Below the pieces are notes generated by a model. It ran no database searches. It saw only the letters and a list, made by a program, of their open reading frames with translations, and had not been told where the DNA came from. This document shows, piece by piece, positions 34,564-46,600 of a stretch of DNA of 64,000 nt; position 1 is the stretch's first letter; each line of letters opens with the position of its first letter. The stretch is from Strongyloides papillosus (Eukaryota > Nematoda > Chromadorea > Rhabditida > Strongyloididae). The stretch covers positions 1 to 64,000 of the forward strand of contig SRSI01000018.1 in NCBI GenBank assembly GCA_005656395.1, given 5' to 3'. The position numbers were made by a program, and so were the translations under genes.

Positions 34564-35079
34564 TTTTATTGTTCTTTTGGAACTCAGAAAAAAAAAATAC
34601 TTTTATTGCTTCTATTATTTACCTAAAACTTAAAAAATTATTGTTCGATTATTAAAAAGCAAAAATTTGGTTATTTCAATAAAATATTTGTATAAGAAAT
34701 ATTTATATTACAAGTTATTAAAATTTTTATTTATAATTTTTTTTATGTTTTAAGAATTTTGATAATATTTTTTATATTCTAGATTTTAATGAAAAACTAC
34801 TTACTACTAATATAAAAATTAATTATATTTATCATTATTAAATGCAAAATGATTCAATTTTAAAATCAGTCAAAATTTTTTTAAATGATTCGTGCAATGT
34901 TTTCCTAGTTGTATGCTTTTTGAATTATCACTACTGTACTTTTTCATGTGATTTTCAGCTTTAATAATCAAATGGTTATATAATCTCTAATGAGTTTACG
35001 AATATTCTATTAACAAAAAGATCAAAACATGTAGGAAGAATCTTTTATTTTAGTTAGAAACAAAAATTAATGGCTCTCA
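34564..35079. other. 5' flank of C10
   Basis: A weak version of the TATA-like block lies at about 34691-34716. No gene seen. Confidence 0.45.
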
Positions 35080-36030
35080 GATAAATATCATTTTTAATTT
35101 ATAAAATTATTGTTAATAAACAATGTAATCTGTGATATTCAAAAATAGTTCAGTAACAAATTCAAAATTGTTAAATAAAAAACAATGTAATGATAAGGAA
35201 TTTATTCAAGCAATAAAAATTCAATAAATAAAGTTTAATATTGATTCTTTTTATCTCCACAATTGGGTAGTGAAAGTGTTGAATTCAATCCAAAATAATT
35301 GTTGAAGTTGTGAAACCTGAAAAGAAAAGAGATAAAGAAGATGAATGAAGGGAAAAAAAGATCAAAGGATATCCCTAAGAAACAATAAAAAAAATTGCTT
35401 TTTCTTATGAAAGACTCCTAAAAACAATCAAATCACGTGAATTAAGGATACCAATTAAAGAGAATACAAAGTGACAATAGCCATATCCAGAAGTCAGTTA
35501 GTTAGCTAAAGAATTGGGTTATAGTGCTACAATCTTTCATTAATAGCTTATTTTTATATTGTTCATTTTATATATAATAAAATTTTCATTTATGTCTTAC
35601 TTTTGTTATCTTGGTCCTCGAATTCTACAATCTCGCCAGGTAGGGCAACTGATTTTAGCTTGAATGGTTGAGAAAGAGTAAATGACAACAATAGCTAAGA
35701 AATAAGTACTGAATTTCATATTGAAACTTCTTGAAAGTGTGATTTTGAAGGAAAATTTCACTTATTTTATACGAATTTCAGATCATTATAAATTCGAATA
35801 TTGATAAACGATGGCAATTATTGAAATTATTTAATAGAAATAGATACAATTTCAAAGACTATTAATGACTATTTTATATGAAAACTTATGAATGACGCAT
35901 TTTTCAGAACGTTATTATCATATTATTATAAATAACATAAAATTTCTATCTATTTATGGAAATTTTTTATAAATTCAAATAAAAATCTTATTTTGTTTCT
36001 AGATTTTTAACAGAAGATTTAAAATAGTTT
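35080..36030 (-). repeat. Micropeptide duplication unit A (minus orientation)
   Basis: About 950 bp shared with 37560-38515 in the same orientation and with 36180-37130 inverted. It includes the peptide gene, about 300 bp of upstream DNA and the downstream spliced-looking block. The units A and B form a large inverted repeat around about 36100. An AAATTTC..GAAATTT hairpin lies in the upstream part of each unit (about 35950 in A). Confidence 0.8.
35607..35720 (-). CDS. Secreted micropeptide A (37 residues, two Cys)
   Basis: ATG at 35720, TAA at 35609-35607. The first 21 residues are a textbook signal peptide (MKFSTYFLAIVVIYSFSTIQ, then A). The predicted mature part is KISCPTWRDCRIRGPR, with two Cys five residues apart, basic. 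Five bases after the stop comes GTAAGAC, conserved in all three copies, and a TTTTCAG acceptor about 265 nt further is followed by GTTTCACAAC, so a 3' UTR intron is likely. Signal peptides are almost identical between copies while the mature parts differ strongly. That pattern is typical of rapidly evolving secreted effector or defence peptides, but the function is unknown. Too short for standard gene callers. Confidence 0.7.
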
Positions 36031-36179
36031 GCTTGATAATTTTAAGTGGTCTCTGAAATATATTATACGAAATAAGTTAAGTTTTAAAATGAAATATAAT
36101 CATGAAAAATATCAAGCTATGAAAATGTTACATTTAATCAAATTATTATAGAAAACTGTAGGTGAAAATATAAAATGTT

Positions 36180-37130
36180 TTAAAACATTCGTTATAAATT
36201 TAGAAACAAAATTAAGATTCATATTTTTATTTAAAACAATAAAAAATTTCTATAAATAAATAGAAATTTTGTGTTGTTTATAAAAATATGATAATAACGT
36301 TCTGGAAAATGTGTTATCCATAAATTTCCATACAAAATAGTCATTAATAGTCTTTGAAACTTGTATTTATTTCTATTAAATCATTCTAATAATTGCATAT
36401 TTATCAATATTCGAATTTATAATGATCTAAAATTCTTACGAAATAAGTGAAATTTTTTTCAAAATCACATTTTCAAGAAGTTTCAATATGAAATTCATTA
36501 TTTATTTCTTAGCAGTTGTTGCCGTTTATTCTTTTTCAACCATTCAAGCTGAACGCCCTTGCAGCAGACCCAATCATTGTAACATGAATTTGAAGAATTA
36601 ACAAAAGTAAGACATAAATGAAGATTTTAATATATATAAAAAAACAAAATTGAAAAAAAAATCTATTAGGAAGATTAGATCACTAAATCCCAATTATTTA
36701 GATAACTAACTGACTTCTAGATATGGCTTTTGTTCCCTTTTATACTTTTTAATTATTATCCTTAATTCCGTGACTTGATTGTTTTTGAGAAGTCTTTCAT
36801 GTAAAGGTCAATTTTCCATAGTTTTTTAGGAATGTCCTTTAGATTTTTTTCTCTTCATATATTTTATTTATATCTTTTTTTAGGTTTCACAACTTATATT
36901 TAATGATTATTTTGTATGGATTTCAACACTTTCACCACCAAATTGTGAAGATAAAAGAATTTATGTTAATATTTTTTAATTGAATTTCTATAGTTTGAAT
37001 AAAATTCTTTATCATTATATTGTTTTTTGTTTATCAATTTCAAATTTGTTACCAAACAACCTTTGGATATCATAGATCAAAAAAATTTTTATTAATTATT
37101 TTTAAATTAATAGCCGAATCGAAAATTAAA
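36180..37130 (+). repeat. Micropeptide duplication unit B (inverted copy)
   Basis: Inverted relative to units A and C, head-to-head with A. It shares the upstream 280 bp (from about 36215), the peptide exon, the intron-like segment and the end block to about 37130. Confidence 0.8.
36488..36601 (+). CDS. Secreted micropeptide B (37 residues, two Cys)
   Basis: ATG at 36488, TAA ending at 36601. Signal peptide MKFIIYFLAVVAVYSFSTIQ, then A; mature part ERPCSRPNHCNMNLKN with the same Cys spacing as copy A but otherwise different. GTAAGAC follows the stop by five bases, and a CTTTTTTTAG acceptor with GTTTCACAAC lies near 36885. The gene is divergent from copy A, with about 770 bp of mirrored promoter sequence between them. 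No family recognised. Confidence 0.7.
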   Translation: MKFIIYFLAVVAVYSFSTIQAERPCSRPNHCNMNLKN

Positions 37131-37559
37131 ATTTATTTTCATTAATTTTAATGTATTTCTATAATAAAATTTGAGTTTTTCCAACGGAAAAGTTTGAAAA
37201 TAATTTCTGATTCTTATATTATCACATAATCTGTTTTAAAAGTAGCATTGTCTAAATCATCAAAATACCGTCGGAAACTATACAAAAATTACATTACATA
37301 TTAAATGATAAATGTAAGATACCCCTTTTAACGTTACTTAAATCAAACAATAGAAACAATCTTACTTTTAAAAAGTAAAACAAAACGATTTTTACAATAA
37401 TAATTTAATTAAAAAGAATAAACATTTAAATGCCAAACACTGTACTATTTTTATTACAGATGAAGTGATAATAAGAAAATCAGATTTTTTTTCCATGTTT
37501 TTCCGTGTTCTCAGTTTAAATATAATTATAAAAGTATATTAAATTTGTCAAAAAATTTT
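37131..37559. other. Spacer between units B and C
   Basis: AT-rich sequence, no gene or repeat recognised. Confidence 0.5.
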
Positions 37560-38515
37560 TTTTGATTCTGTTGTTAATTTATAAAATAATTGATAATAAG
37601 CAATGTAATTTATGATATTCAAAGGAAATTAGGCAACAAATTCAAAATTTTAAATAAAAAAACAATATTATGATAAAGAATTTTATTCAAAAGATAAAAA
37701 TTCAATTAATAAATATTAATATCAATTCCTTTTATCTTCACAAGTTGGTGGTGGAAGTGTTGAAATCCATCAGAAGTAATCGTTGAAGGTAAGTTGTGAA
37801 ACCTGAAAAGAAATGAGATAAAGAAGATGAATGAAGAGAAAAAAAAAAGATTAAAAGATATCCCTAAGAAATTATAACAAAAATTGGTTTTTCTTATGAA
37901 AGGCTACTAAAAACAATCAAATCACATGAATTAAGGATACTGATTAAATAGTATAAAAAAAGCAATAACCATATCCAAAAGTCAGTTAGATAGCTAAAGA
38001 ATTAGAATGTGTTGCTTTAATTTTTCTATTAATTGCCTATTTCTATATTTTACATTTTATCTATAATAGAATCTTCATCTACGTCTTACCATTGTTAATT
38101 CTTAAAATCCCCGCGACAAGTTAAGAATGGGCACCTGATTTTAGCTTGAATGGTTGAGAAAAAGTAAATGGCAACAATAGCTAAGAAATAAGTACTAAAT
38201 TTCATATTGAAACTTCTTGAAAGTGTGATTTTGAAGGAAAATTTCACTTATTTTATACGAATCTTAGATCATTATAAATTCGAATATTGATAAATTATGG
38301 CAATTATTATAATGATTTAATATAAATAAATACAAGTTTCAAAGACTATTAATGACTATTTCATATGGAAATTTATGGATAACGCATTTTCCTGAACGAT
38401 ATTATCATATTTTTATGAATAACATAAAATTTCTATTTATTTATGGAAATTTTTTTATTAATTTAAATAAAAAATAAATCTTATTATGTTTATAAATTTA
38501 TAACGAAAGTTTCAA
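37560..38515 (-). repeat. Micropeptide duplication unit C (minus orientation)
   Basis: Direct copy of unit A with small indels; same order of upstream block, peptide exon, intron-like segment and end block. Confidence 0.8.
38095..38205 (-). CDS. Secreted micropeptide C (36 residues, two Cys)
   Basis: ATG at 38205, TAA at 38097-38095. Signal peptide MKFSTYFLAIVAIYFFSTIQ, then A; mature part KIRCPFLTCRGDFKN, with the Cys pair four residues apart. It shares the KI.C start with copy A and the C-terminal KN with copy B. A GTAAGAC donor-like site follows the stop by five bases (CAATG between), and a TTTTCAG acceptor with GTTTCACAAC lies near 37802. Strand and flanks match copy A. Confidence 0.7.
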   Translation of the reverse strand: MKFSTYFLAIVAIYFFSTIQAKIRCPFLTCRGDFKN

Positions 38516-39107
38516 AAAAGTATCCAGTTTGCTTTGAAATTTTCCTTGATATTTTGAACTTTTGTAACATTTCCTGTGCTGGGATAGTTTTATGAAATAA
38601 TTTTTATTTTAAAGCTTTACTCATTTTCTACAATACATCTCAAGATTTATTTCTGCAAACTAAAAGTAGTTAAACATATTAAACATTATTATTAACTATT
38701 TCTGTCAAAAGACAAGTCATTTTTCACTCAAAGAATCATTTATATAATTTTGACTTAAAAAATGTCTATGCAGCCTAATATATTATTTTTTTCAAGAATA
38801 CAGGATTCTCATAAGGGTTGCCTAAATACAGGCAGCTTATAAACATTTATGAAGATATATTTTTAAACTTTATTACAAAAAACTTTAAAGAGCTGTCTTA
38901 TTAAATAATATCAAAAGAATAATAGTTTTGACCTACTATTCTGGATATTTGTAGAGTTATGCTTTATTAAATGTCAATTCTTCCACTTTATTTTCTTCAA
39001 AATATCAACTACATTCATAAATTCGCTATAATAAAAAAGTTATGATTAAATAATTTATTATGATTTATTTTAAACAATACGAATTAAAAACAATAACATC
39101 TAGACTT
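38516..39107. other. AT-rich spacer
   Basis: No feature recognised between the micropeptide units and the zinc-binding gene. Confidence 0.5.
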
Positions 39108-39563
39108 TTAATGATTCTTTCTTATATAACAACAAAAATTTCTAATCTGTTTAATCTCAATATTATATAAAGGAAAGTTTTCCTCAACCATTTTTTTAAT
39201 TTCTTTTGGCTTAACTTTGTCATAAACTTTCTGCTTGATAAAATTTTTAATAAAATCTGGTATACCTCTTTTCGATAGATTGATAACATTACAAGAATGT
39301 TCTTTACCATTCCACGAGACTAGGTATCTGTTTTGTAGTATCTTGATTCTCGCCATTTTTTTACAACCACGTTTTTTGCATGTATAATAGATATGCCATC
39401 CTCTTTGTGATCTTTCTCGGAATCCATCTTTTGCCAGGGATGTTTTTGCTTCATCGAAAGTTTTAGTATAGAATAAGGAGATAAATACGTTTCTTTCCCT
39501 GTTATTTTGTTTTAAAAGTTGAGAATTTGTCGGTATTTGATTAATATGACTATATTTGTCCAT
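39108..39563 (-). CDS. Small FLYWCH/GCM/WRKY-like zinc-binding protein
   Basis: The open frame extends to 39740, but a TTTTCAG splice acceptor ends at 39586 and the first ATG after it is at 39563 (MDKYSHINQIP). The 151-residue reading is preferred; sequence upstream of the acceptor is probably intron or the trans-splicing outron. Residues about 40-105 hold YTCKKRGCKKMARIKIL and YLVSWNGKEHSCN. This gives C-x4/5-C..H-x-C spacing with W and G positions like the FLYWCH/WRKY-GCM1 zinc-finger group, which is common in Mutator-like transposases and domesticated relatives. The C-terminal part is Lys-rich. No transposase catalytic domain is nearby. Function unknown, possibly a domesticated DNA-binding fragment. 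Confidence 0.55.
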   Translation of the reverse strand: MDKYSHINQIPTNSQLLKQNNRERNVFISLFYTKTFDEAKTSLAKDGFRERSQRGWHIYYTCKKRGCKKMARIKILQNRYLVSWNGKEHSCNVINLSKRGIPDFIKNFIKQKVYDKVKPKEIKKMVEENFPLYNIEIKQIRNFCCYIRKNH

Positions 39564-39586
39564 GCTCTTAAGTGATTCTTGGTTGC

Positions 39587-40499
39587 TGAAAACAATAGAT
39601 GGATTAATAGGAAAAAAAATAAGGAAATATAATTTGTAAACTACTATCATCACATTTGTACTAAGAATTCTATATTTTTTTATTTTAAACCAAGACATTA
39701 CTATAAAAATATTTATATTTAAATGGTGAAATTTCTGCAAAACATATATTATGTTTATGATTATTTATATCTAAATAAAATAATTTTTTTTAAATATAAA
39801 AACGTAGACATTCATAAGTTTGTGAGTTTGCAATGATTAATGTGGTGGATGAAGGAATAGAAATTGTTAATCACAAATAAATTTAAAAAATCATTGATAT
39901 GCTCTTAAAAAATGTTATGATTCTGTTATTATTCATTTTCGAGACCTTCTTTCAACACTCCTATCAAATTTAACATTTATTGAAATATTTCTTTAAAAAG
40001 TTTCAAAATTTTTATTTACAATTTATTTCATTTTCTCCATGATGTTTCGAGTTAGCCTGACATATTTAAGGAGTTATTATCTAATTAGTACTACAACTTT
40101 GATATAACTTTACCGCTTAATGTCTCGATCTAACTCCTCACTTAGACATGTCTAATACACAGACATTCCTCGTCTTACTAACTCGTAACTCTAAAATGTC
40201 AGATTCATATAGTTTCTGGCAATTTTTTGTCCTCATTCATGAATTAGACAGTCTTCAATTATCTTATATTCCTCCTTTAATCACATTTACTATGAGGTAG
40301 TGTACAATATTTGAACTGACCTCGTCATCATGATCTAAAAATAAGGGAGGTGTTTAGAGTTAAATAATGGTATAAAAAGGGTTTACGTTCTTGAATATTC
40401 ATTCGTTCTTATTTCATGTTTACTATAAACATACTAATTCTACTACTAACATTTGTTTAATTTCATGGATAGTAAAGTTTCTGGATCTTAAGAACGAGG
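39587..40499. other. Spacer, no gene recognised
   Basis: AT-rich with moderately GC-richer patches at 40070-40330. No open frame with support. Confidence 0.45.
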
Positions 40500-40840
40500 C
40501 AATGTCGCAAATTATTCATGTCGCAAAACGGTTATGTCCCAAATATGGCTTCGCAAATTAATGTGGCCCAACTTCTGATCGCAAATTTTGTACATATAGA
40601 AACATAGAGGATTTATATTTCAAGCATAGGAATTTGTCACAAACTGGCTAATGGGGGTAGCCTTCAATATCTGTCCCAAAGTAACCAATGGATCGCAAAA
40701 TAATTTGAAAACATTTAAATTGTTCCAATTTACTCTGTAACATTTGAATATTAATGTTTTTAAATTATCTATAGTTGCAAAAATATTTATTGTCGCAAGT
40801 TTATGTCGCAAATTCTTGTCGCAAATAAAGTTTTTTTTAT
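40500..40840. repeat. Dispersed cluster of TGTCGCAAA-type motifs
   Basis: Within 340 bp the motif ATGTCGCAAA or a close variant occurs about a dozen times on the plus strand: near 40502, 40518, 40534 (TCCCAAA), 40549, 40561 (GGCCCAA), 40577, 40635 (TCACAAA), 40672 (TCCCAAA), 40691, 40776, 40790, 40803 and 40818. Spacing is irregular, mostly 15-40 bp. It is not a simple tandem repeat. The sequence could be an array of protein-binding sites or a decayed minisatellite. Confidence 0.5.
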
Positions 40841-43687
40841 CATTCTTGAATTTTACCCATTTAATTTAATATTAAATAAGCTATAAATGTTTCTAAGAAA
40901 CATGAGAATTGATTATCAAAATCATAATATGAAGTTTGTTAAGATTGGGAAATGAAAATCACATATGTTTATAGACCATATATTTCTTTGACAAAATCTT
41001 CGTCTATAAACGTACTTGTACATGATATATTAATAAATGATAAAGAAATTTACTTATTAAACGCATGTTTAAACCCTTTTTATTTTTTTAAAGTATATTA
41101 ATTCCTTTTCAAAGCTGAAACCACAACAACATATCAGGTATTATCACAAGTTACATATAGTTTATAGTGTAAAAAACTATCTTTTACTTTTAATAATAAA
41201 AAACATTTTGTTATCATCAAAACTACGATAAAATTTACCAATCTCCACCCAAAGTAAACATACACGTATCTCATACAACTGTTGATATATGAAACAACTT
41301 ATTTTTTGTTTTTAATTATTAAACAACTTCTTTCTCTATAACAATACATTATACATACAAAAATAATTCACATCAAAGTACAAATAAATATTTTAAATAA
41401 TTTATCTTCAAGTCAAATGATATGTTAGATAATTCAATTAAATTTCCTTGAATACAACTATTATCATTTCTTTAAATTCTAACTGACGATAGTTATATAG
41501 AAATTTGTGTAACTATTATTTTATCGTTATCAAAACAAACTTTAACTTTATATATATTTTATTTGTATAACTGAACTTATATTATTTAACTTTAAAAACA
41601 GAAACAATTGTATGAGTAAAATTTATTCAAGTTTTGGTAAATTATTTAATTGCATTACAAAATTATAAAAAAAATTATTAATTATTAAATTACACGTTGT
41701 GTGGAAGATTCATTCCTTCGATATTAAAGGAAAATGATTGAACTTTTTACCATCAAAAAAATGAACGATTTTTTAAGGCTTGAATTATTGAGAGCATTAT
41801 AAAGAGTATTTCAAAGGAAATTATTCGTTTTTATTTATTTTAGATCCGATAAAATTTGAATATTACCACAAAATAATATTCAACTGTCATTTAAATATAA
41901 ACTAGCAATATTTGATTAGTGTTAATAAAAGGTATATATTTATGAATATTAGAAGCATCACTTGAAACAAAGTATAATGAAAAGAATTAAAAAACATGAA
42001 ATTATAAAAAGAACTTTATTCGTTATGTAAATTTATATTTAATATATTAAAGATTACTACACAAAATTATTAAAATTAAATTAATTATTAAGATATATAT
42101 TAAATCTGCGTTGTTCAGGTAATCCTAACGTTAGTGATGCTCCATAGTGCAATTTGTGAGCACATTTCAAAACAAGACAAAACAAAATTTTTCATTGTGT
42201 TTTAACCCAAAAGGTAGGGCCAATTTAAAGGAGCTATCAGAGATTTGTGGCGAATGTTTATTGTTACATCACCAAGAAAAGCCAAAAATTTGTTGTCGTA
42301 GTTAAAATGCAAAGAATTTAATGACAAAGCATTTTAACATTATAAAATAAAGATCTTCCTTCATTTTTATACAATTATTTAATTTATTAATATTCAAATT
42401 TCAGTACAAAAGTAGTATTAAAAAAATATATTAAATTAAATTTTTTGTATGTTGTACTTAAATATTTTTGTTTAAATGTTTTAACCAAATTATCCTTTTC
42501 AAAACATTTATTTAAACCAATTTGGATGTTTATATCTTAAATAATTAAAAACTATACTTAAGTACAATTCAATTTTAAAATAAAAAAGGAAACTAAATTT
42601 AATTTTTAAGGAATATCTTTTTCAAGTTTAATGTCAATTGAATTTTTGACAAACCTTCTTTTGGTTACTCCCATAAATATGAATCACTCGTCTTATGTTT
42701 ATTCTTCTGCTATAAAATATTCTGCAGTTATCTTTTTTAAATCCAAAAATAAAGTTTTATATAACTTTTCTGATTTACATTCTTAAAATTTACAATTGCT
42801 TTGGTACTTCTAGCTACATTATATTAAACCCTGAAATCCATGTCTCTTTAAAAATCTATTCTTCTAATACATAATTATTTCTAAAAATAAGTTTAAATGA
42901 TTTCTCAAATATTTATTTATAAAAAATGTCACATAATTTATCATCCAATACCATTTCATTTAATATCGTTCTTCTGAGAAATACAAATACATGTACCGTT
43001 TCAAAAAAGTATAACTTTATTACTATTATCTGTTATTACCTATTAAAATGTAAATTTCTCTTTTTAAAAAGGTATGAAAGACATATCTAATTTCTAGAAA
43101 CAAAGTCTATAGCTTAAACCCATCATAAAAAACAAATAAAAAAAGACTTATCACATCAGATTAATATTAATAAATTATTAGTCCTCCAATTTCATTGAAA
43201 GAAATTAACATTGAAATACAATTTAAATTCTAATGGTGTTTAAGCAAGTATACGAACATGAAAAAAGAAAATGTATAAATGTATTTGGCCAACAATATAA
43301 TATTACTCCTTTTCAAAGATAATATACAAAATTTTTAATCATTCTCGATAGTAATAAACTATAGTTAAAAGTTGGAATGGTTTTTGATTTTTAAGATACA
43401 AACCTTAATAAAGTTGAAATCTATAATAAATAAGGTTTTATTATTACACATTTAATTCATAATTTAAGATTAATATTGTGATATATGAATATAAGATCAA
43501 AACATTTAAATATTATTATGTTAATTTTAAGTATATTTTATTTTATATAAGTTTGTGAATTTTATGACGTTTTGGGTCGTTTTAATTAAAGACATTACAA
43601 ATATTATTAATTTGTATTTTTAATTATAGATAAGGCCTGAATAAGTTTATTTAAAGTTTGATTAAGGTATCAAATTTTTCTCAAACC
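40841..43687. other. Long gene-poor stretch upstream of the mannosidase
   Basis: AT-rich. The only patch of higher complexity, about 42110-42320, contains stops in every frame and matches nothing I can name. No RNA gene or repeat is seen. Confidence 0.45.
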
Positions 43688-46600
43688 ATGCTATTTGTAT
43701 TTGTAAATGCAGTTTTACTATTTTTAAACGTATATGGGTTACCTATTAATGATGGTACATGTAAGAGTGATATTAATAAGTATTTCAAGCACAAGGAGGA
43801 TGTACAAGTAAGTTTACTTTTTATTAATTATCATCTTGTTTAGGTAATAAATATTTATAAAAATTTAAATTTTTCCACTAGTAAAGAACAATCAACAAAA
43901 GGGTACCTTGATTTAACATATACACAAGAGGAAATTCAAAAAAATCGCAAATTAGATGTTATCCTAATACCACACTCTCACTGTGATGCTGGGTGGTTAG
44001 AAACATACGAATCTTACGGAAGACAAACAAATAACATTTTGAATAATGCTCAAAAATACTTACCAATGTACGAGAATATGAAATTCATCTACGCCGAGAT
44101 GGGTTTCTTTGAAATGTACTGGAATCAAATAGATAAAAACGGGAGAGAAAAAGTAAAACAACTCCTCCATACAGGAAGGTACGAAATTGTAACAGGTGGT
44201 TGGGTACAAAACGACGAAGCCAACTCATTTTACTATGGAATCTTAATGCAACTAATTGAAGGACACGAATTCTTAAAAAATCACCTTGATTACACCCCTA
44301 AAAATCATTGGTCAATTGATCCATTCGGTCTTTCCACAACAATGGCATACATTATAAAGAAATCCGGTTTCGAGAATGCCGTTATTAATAGGGTTCATTA
44401 TTTAATGAAACAAAAGTTTGCTCAAGAAAAGTTGTTTGAATTTAACTGGAGACAGCTGACTGGTGGGAAGGAGAGTGAAGATTTGTTTACACATGTCCTT
44501 CCATTTGAAGGTTATCTTTTCTATGAACATTGTGGACCAGATTCTAGTGTTTGTTGCAGTTTTGATTTTCTTAGACTTCACGTTTATTCATGTCCAAAAG
44601 AAAATCCACAAGCTATAACAGATGATAATATTGAGGAGAAATCAAGATTGATAGCAGATCAATTTAGAAAGAGAGGTCTTTTAATGAATAATAGTGCCAC
44701 CTTTATACCATTAGGATATGATTTTGCATGGGCCTTTGAATCTGAATGGGGAGATCAATACACAAATTACGAAAAGATTTTTGACTATATTAATAAGAAT
44801 AGTGATAAATTCAACATGAATATTCGATGGGGAACAGTTAATGATTATTTCGAGACTGTTCATAAGAATATTAAAGAAACAAAACAAGAAACAAAAACTT
44901 TATCAGGAGACTTTTTCACTTACTCTGATAGAGGTCAAAGATACTGGTCGGGATATTACGTATCTAGACCCTTTCACAAACGTTTTGAAAGGCTATTGGA
45001 GCATTACCTTAGAGGAGCTGATATCGTTTATAGTTCTGTTCTTACTAAGAAAGGTCCTGTCAACAAATTAGATTATAATTTACTCGTAAAAGCAAGAAGA
45101 ATCTTAGGAATCTTCCAACACCATGATGGTATAACAGGAACCTCAAAAGGACACGTTATGGATGACTACAGAGAGAAACTATTCAATGGTGTAAAAAATA
45201 CTTATGAAGTAATCGAAAAAAGCATTCAACATAGTTTAAATCACAACAACAGTATTGAAATAATTAACAAAATCCAATCTTCAGATAGTTATGAAAAAAC
45301 TAACATTATTAACGAAAATAGAACTATTATCATTATGAATCCATTAGGACATGAGAAGAATACAGTTATCTGTATAAAAGTTCCCTCAAATGATTTTTAT
45401 ATTCTTACTGATGATAGAAGTGTCCCGATACAAGAGTATCACCCTGTCATTGCATCTTTTGACGATAAAAATGAGACTAACATTGATAATAATGGATTCG
45501 ATTTATGTTTTGAGGCATTATTACCACCACTTGGATTGGTTACCTACACCCTTGAAAGAGGCATTATGTACAAACCACCAGTGGCTCAGATTTCTTTATC
45601 AAAAACTAAAATCAAAAGTAACCACTTCGACATCTCAAGTACAATAAAAGATAACAGAATAAAAAACTCTTTTGTTGATGTTACATTCAACTCAAAAACA
45701 GGATTCATTGATTCAATTGATAAAATAAAAATTGATTTACATTTCACGAAATATGGTGTCATGAAGGATGGTCAACATTCCGGACCATATATATTCCACC
45801 CTGATGGTCCATCAAAAAGGATAAGTGAAGAGGGCAATATTTTCATCATCTCTGAGGGTAAACTAAAATCAACAGTTTTTGTTAAAGGATCAAATGATGT
45901 TAATTTGTACCATACTTATGAAATCACCAAATTTGATAAGTCAATTACGATCCAAAATTCAGTTGATATATCAAAATTGAGTAACTTTGAATTAGGGATG
46001 AAATTTGCAACATCCATCAATAATAAAGATACATTTTATACTGATCTCAATGGTTTTCAAATGATAAAAAGGAGGCATTTACCTGATTTACCATTACAAG
46101 GAAACTTCTACCCTTTCCCATCTATGATGTACATCGAGGATACTAATAAAAGATTAAGTATTTTAACAGGACAACCACTAGGTGTATCCTCATTAGATAA
46201 TGGAAATGTAGAAATTTTAATTGACAGGAGAAGTGACTATGATGACGAGTGTGGTATGGGTCAAGGAATCAAAGATACATTAAAGGCATGGTCGAAATTT
46301 TCTATAATTGTTGAAGATTTAATTGATAATCAGATTAAGGAGGATTCTCTGACAGGTTTTGTTTCTGGATTAACACATCAAACATTATATTCGTTGTTAT
46401 ATCCTCCTATTATAATGACAACTATGGGTAAAGTGGATCTAAAGGAGGTTTCAAATTTTTCAATCTTTAAAAACCCCCTTCCATGTGATGTACATCTCGT
46501 TATGGGAAGATCACTGCTAAGAAAAGAGGATTATGATAAGAGAGATGAAAAAAATGAGGTTATCAGGAGTGCCAGTAACGAAATAGCCCTTATCTTTAAA

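Noticed and set aside
41640..42360. Higher-complexity patch that might be an RNA gene or ribosomal-protein relic
   Set aside because: No cloverleaf or rRNA motif recognised and stops in all frames; nothing could be supported.
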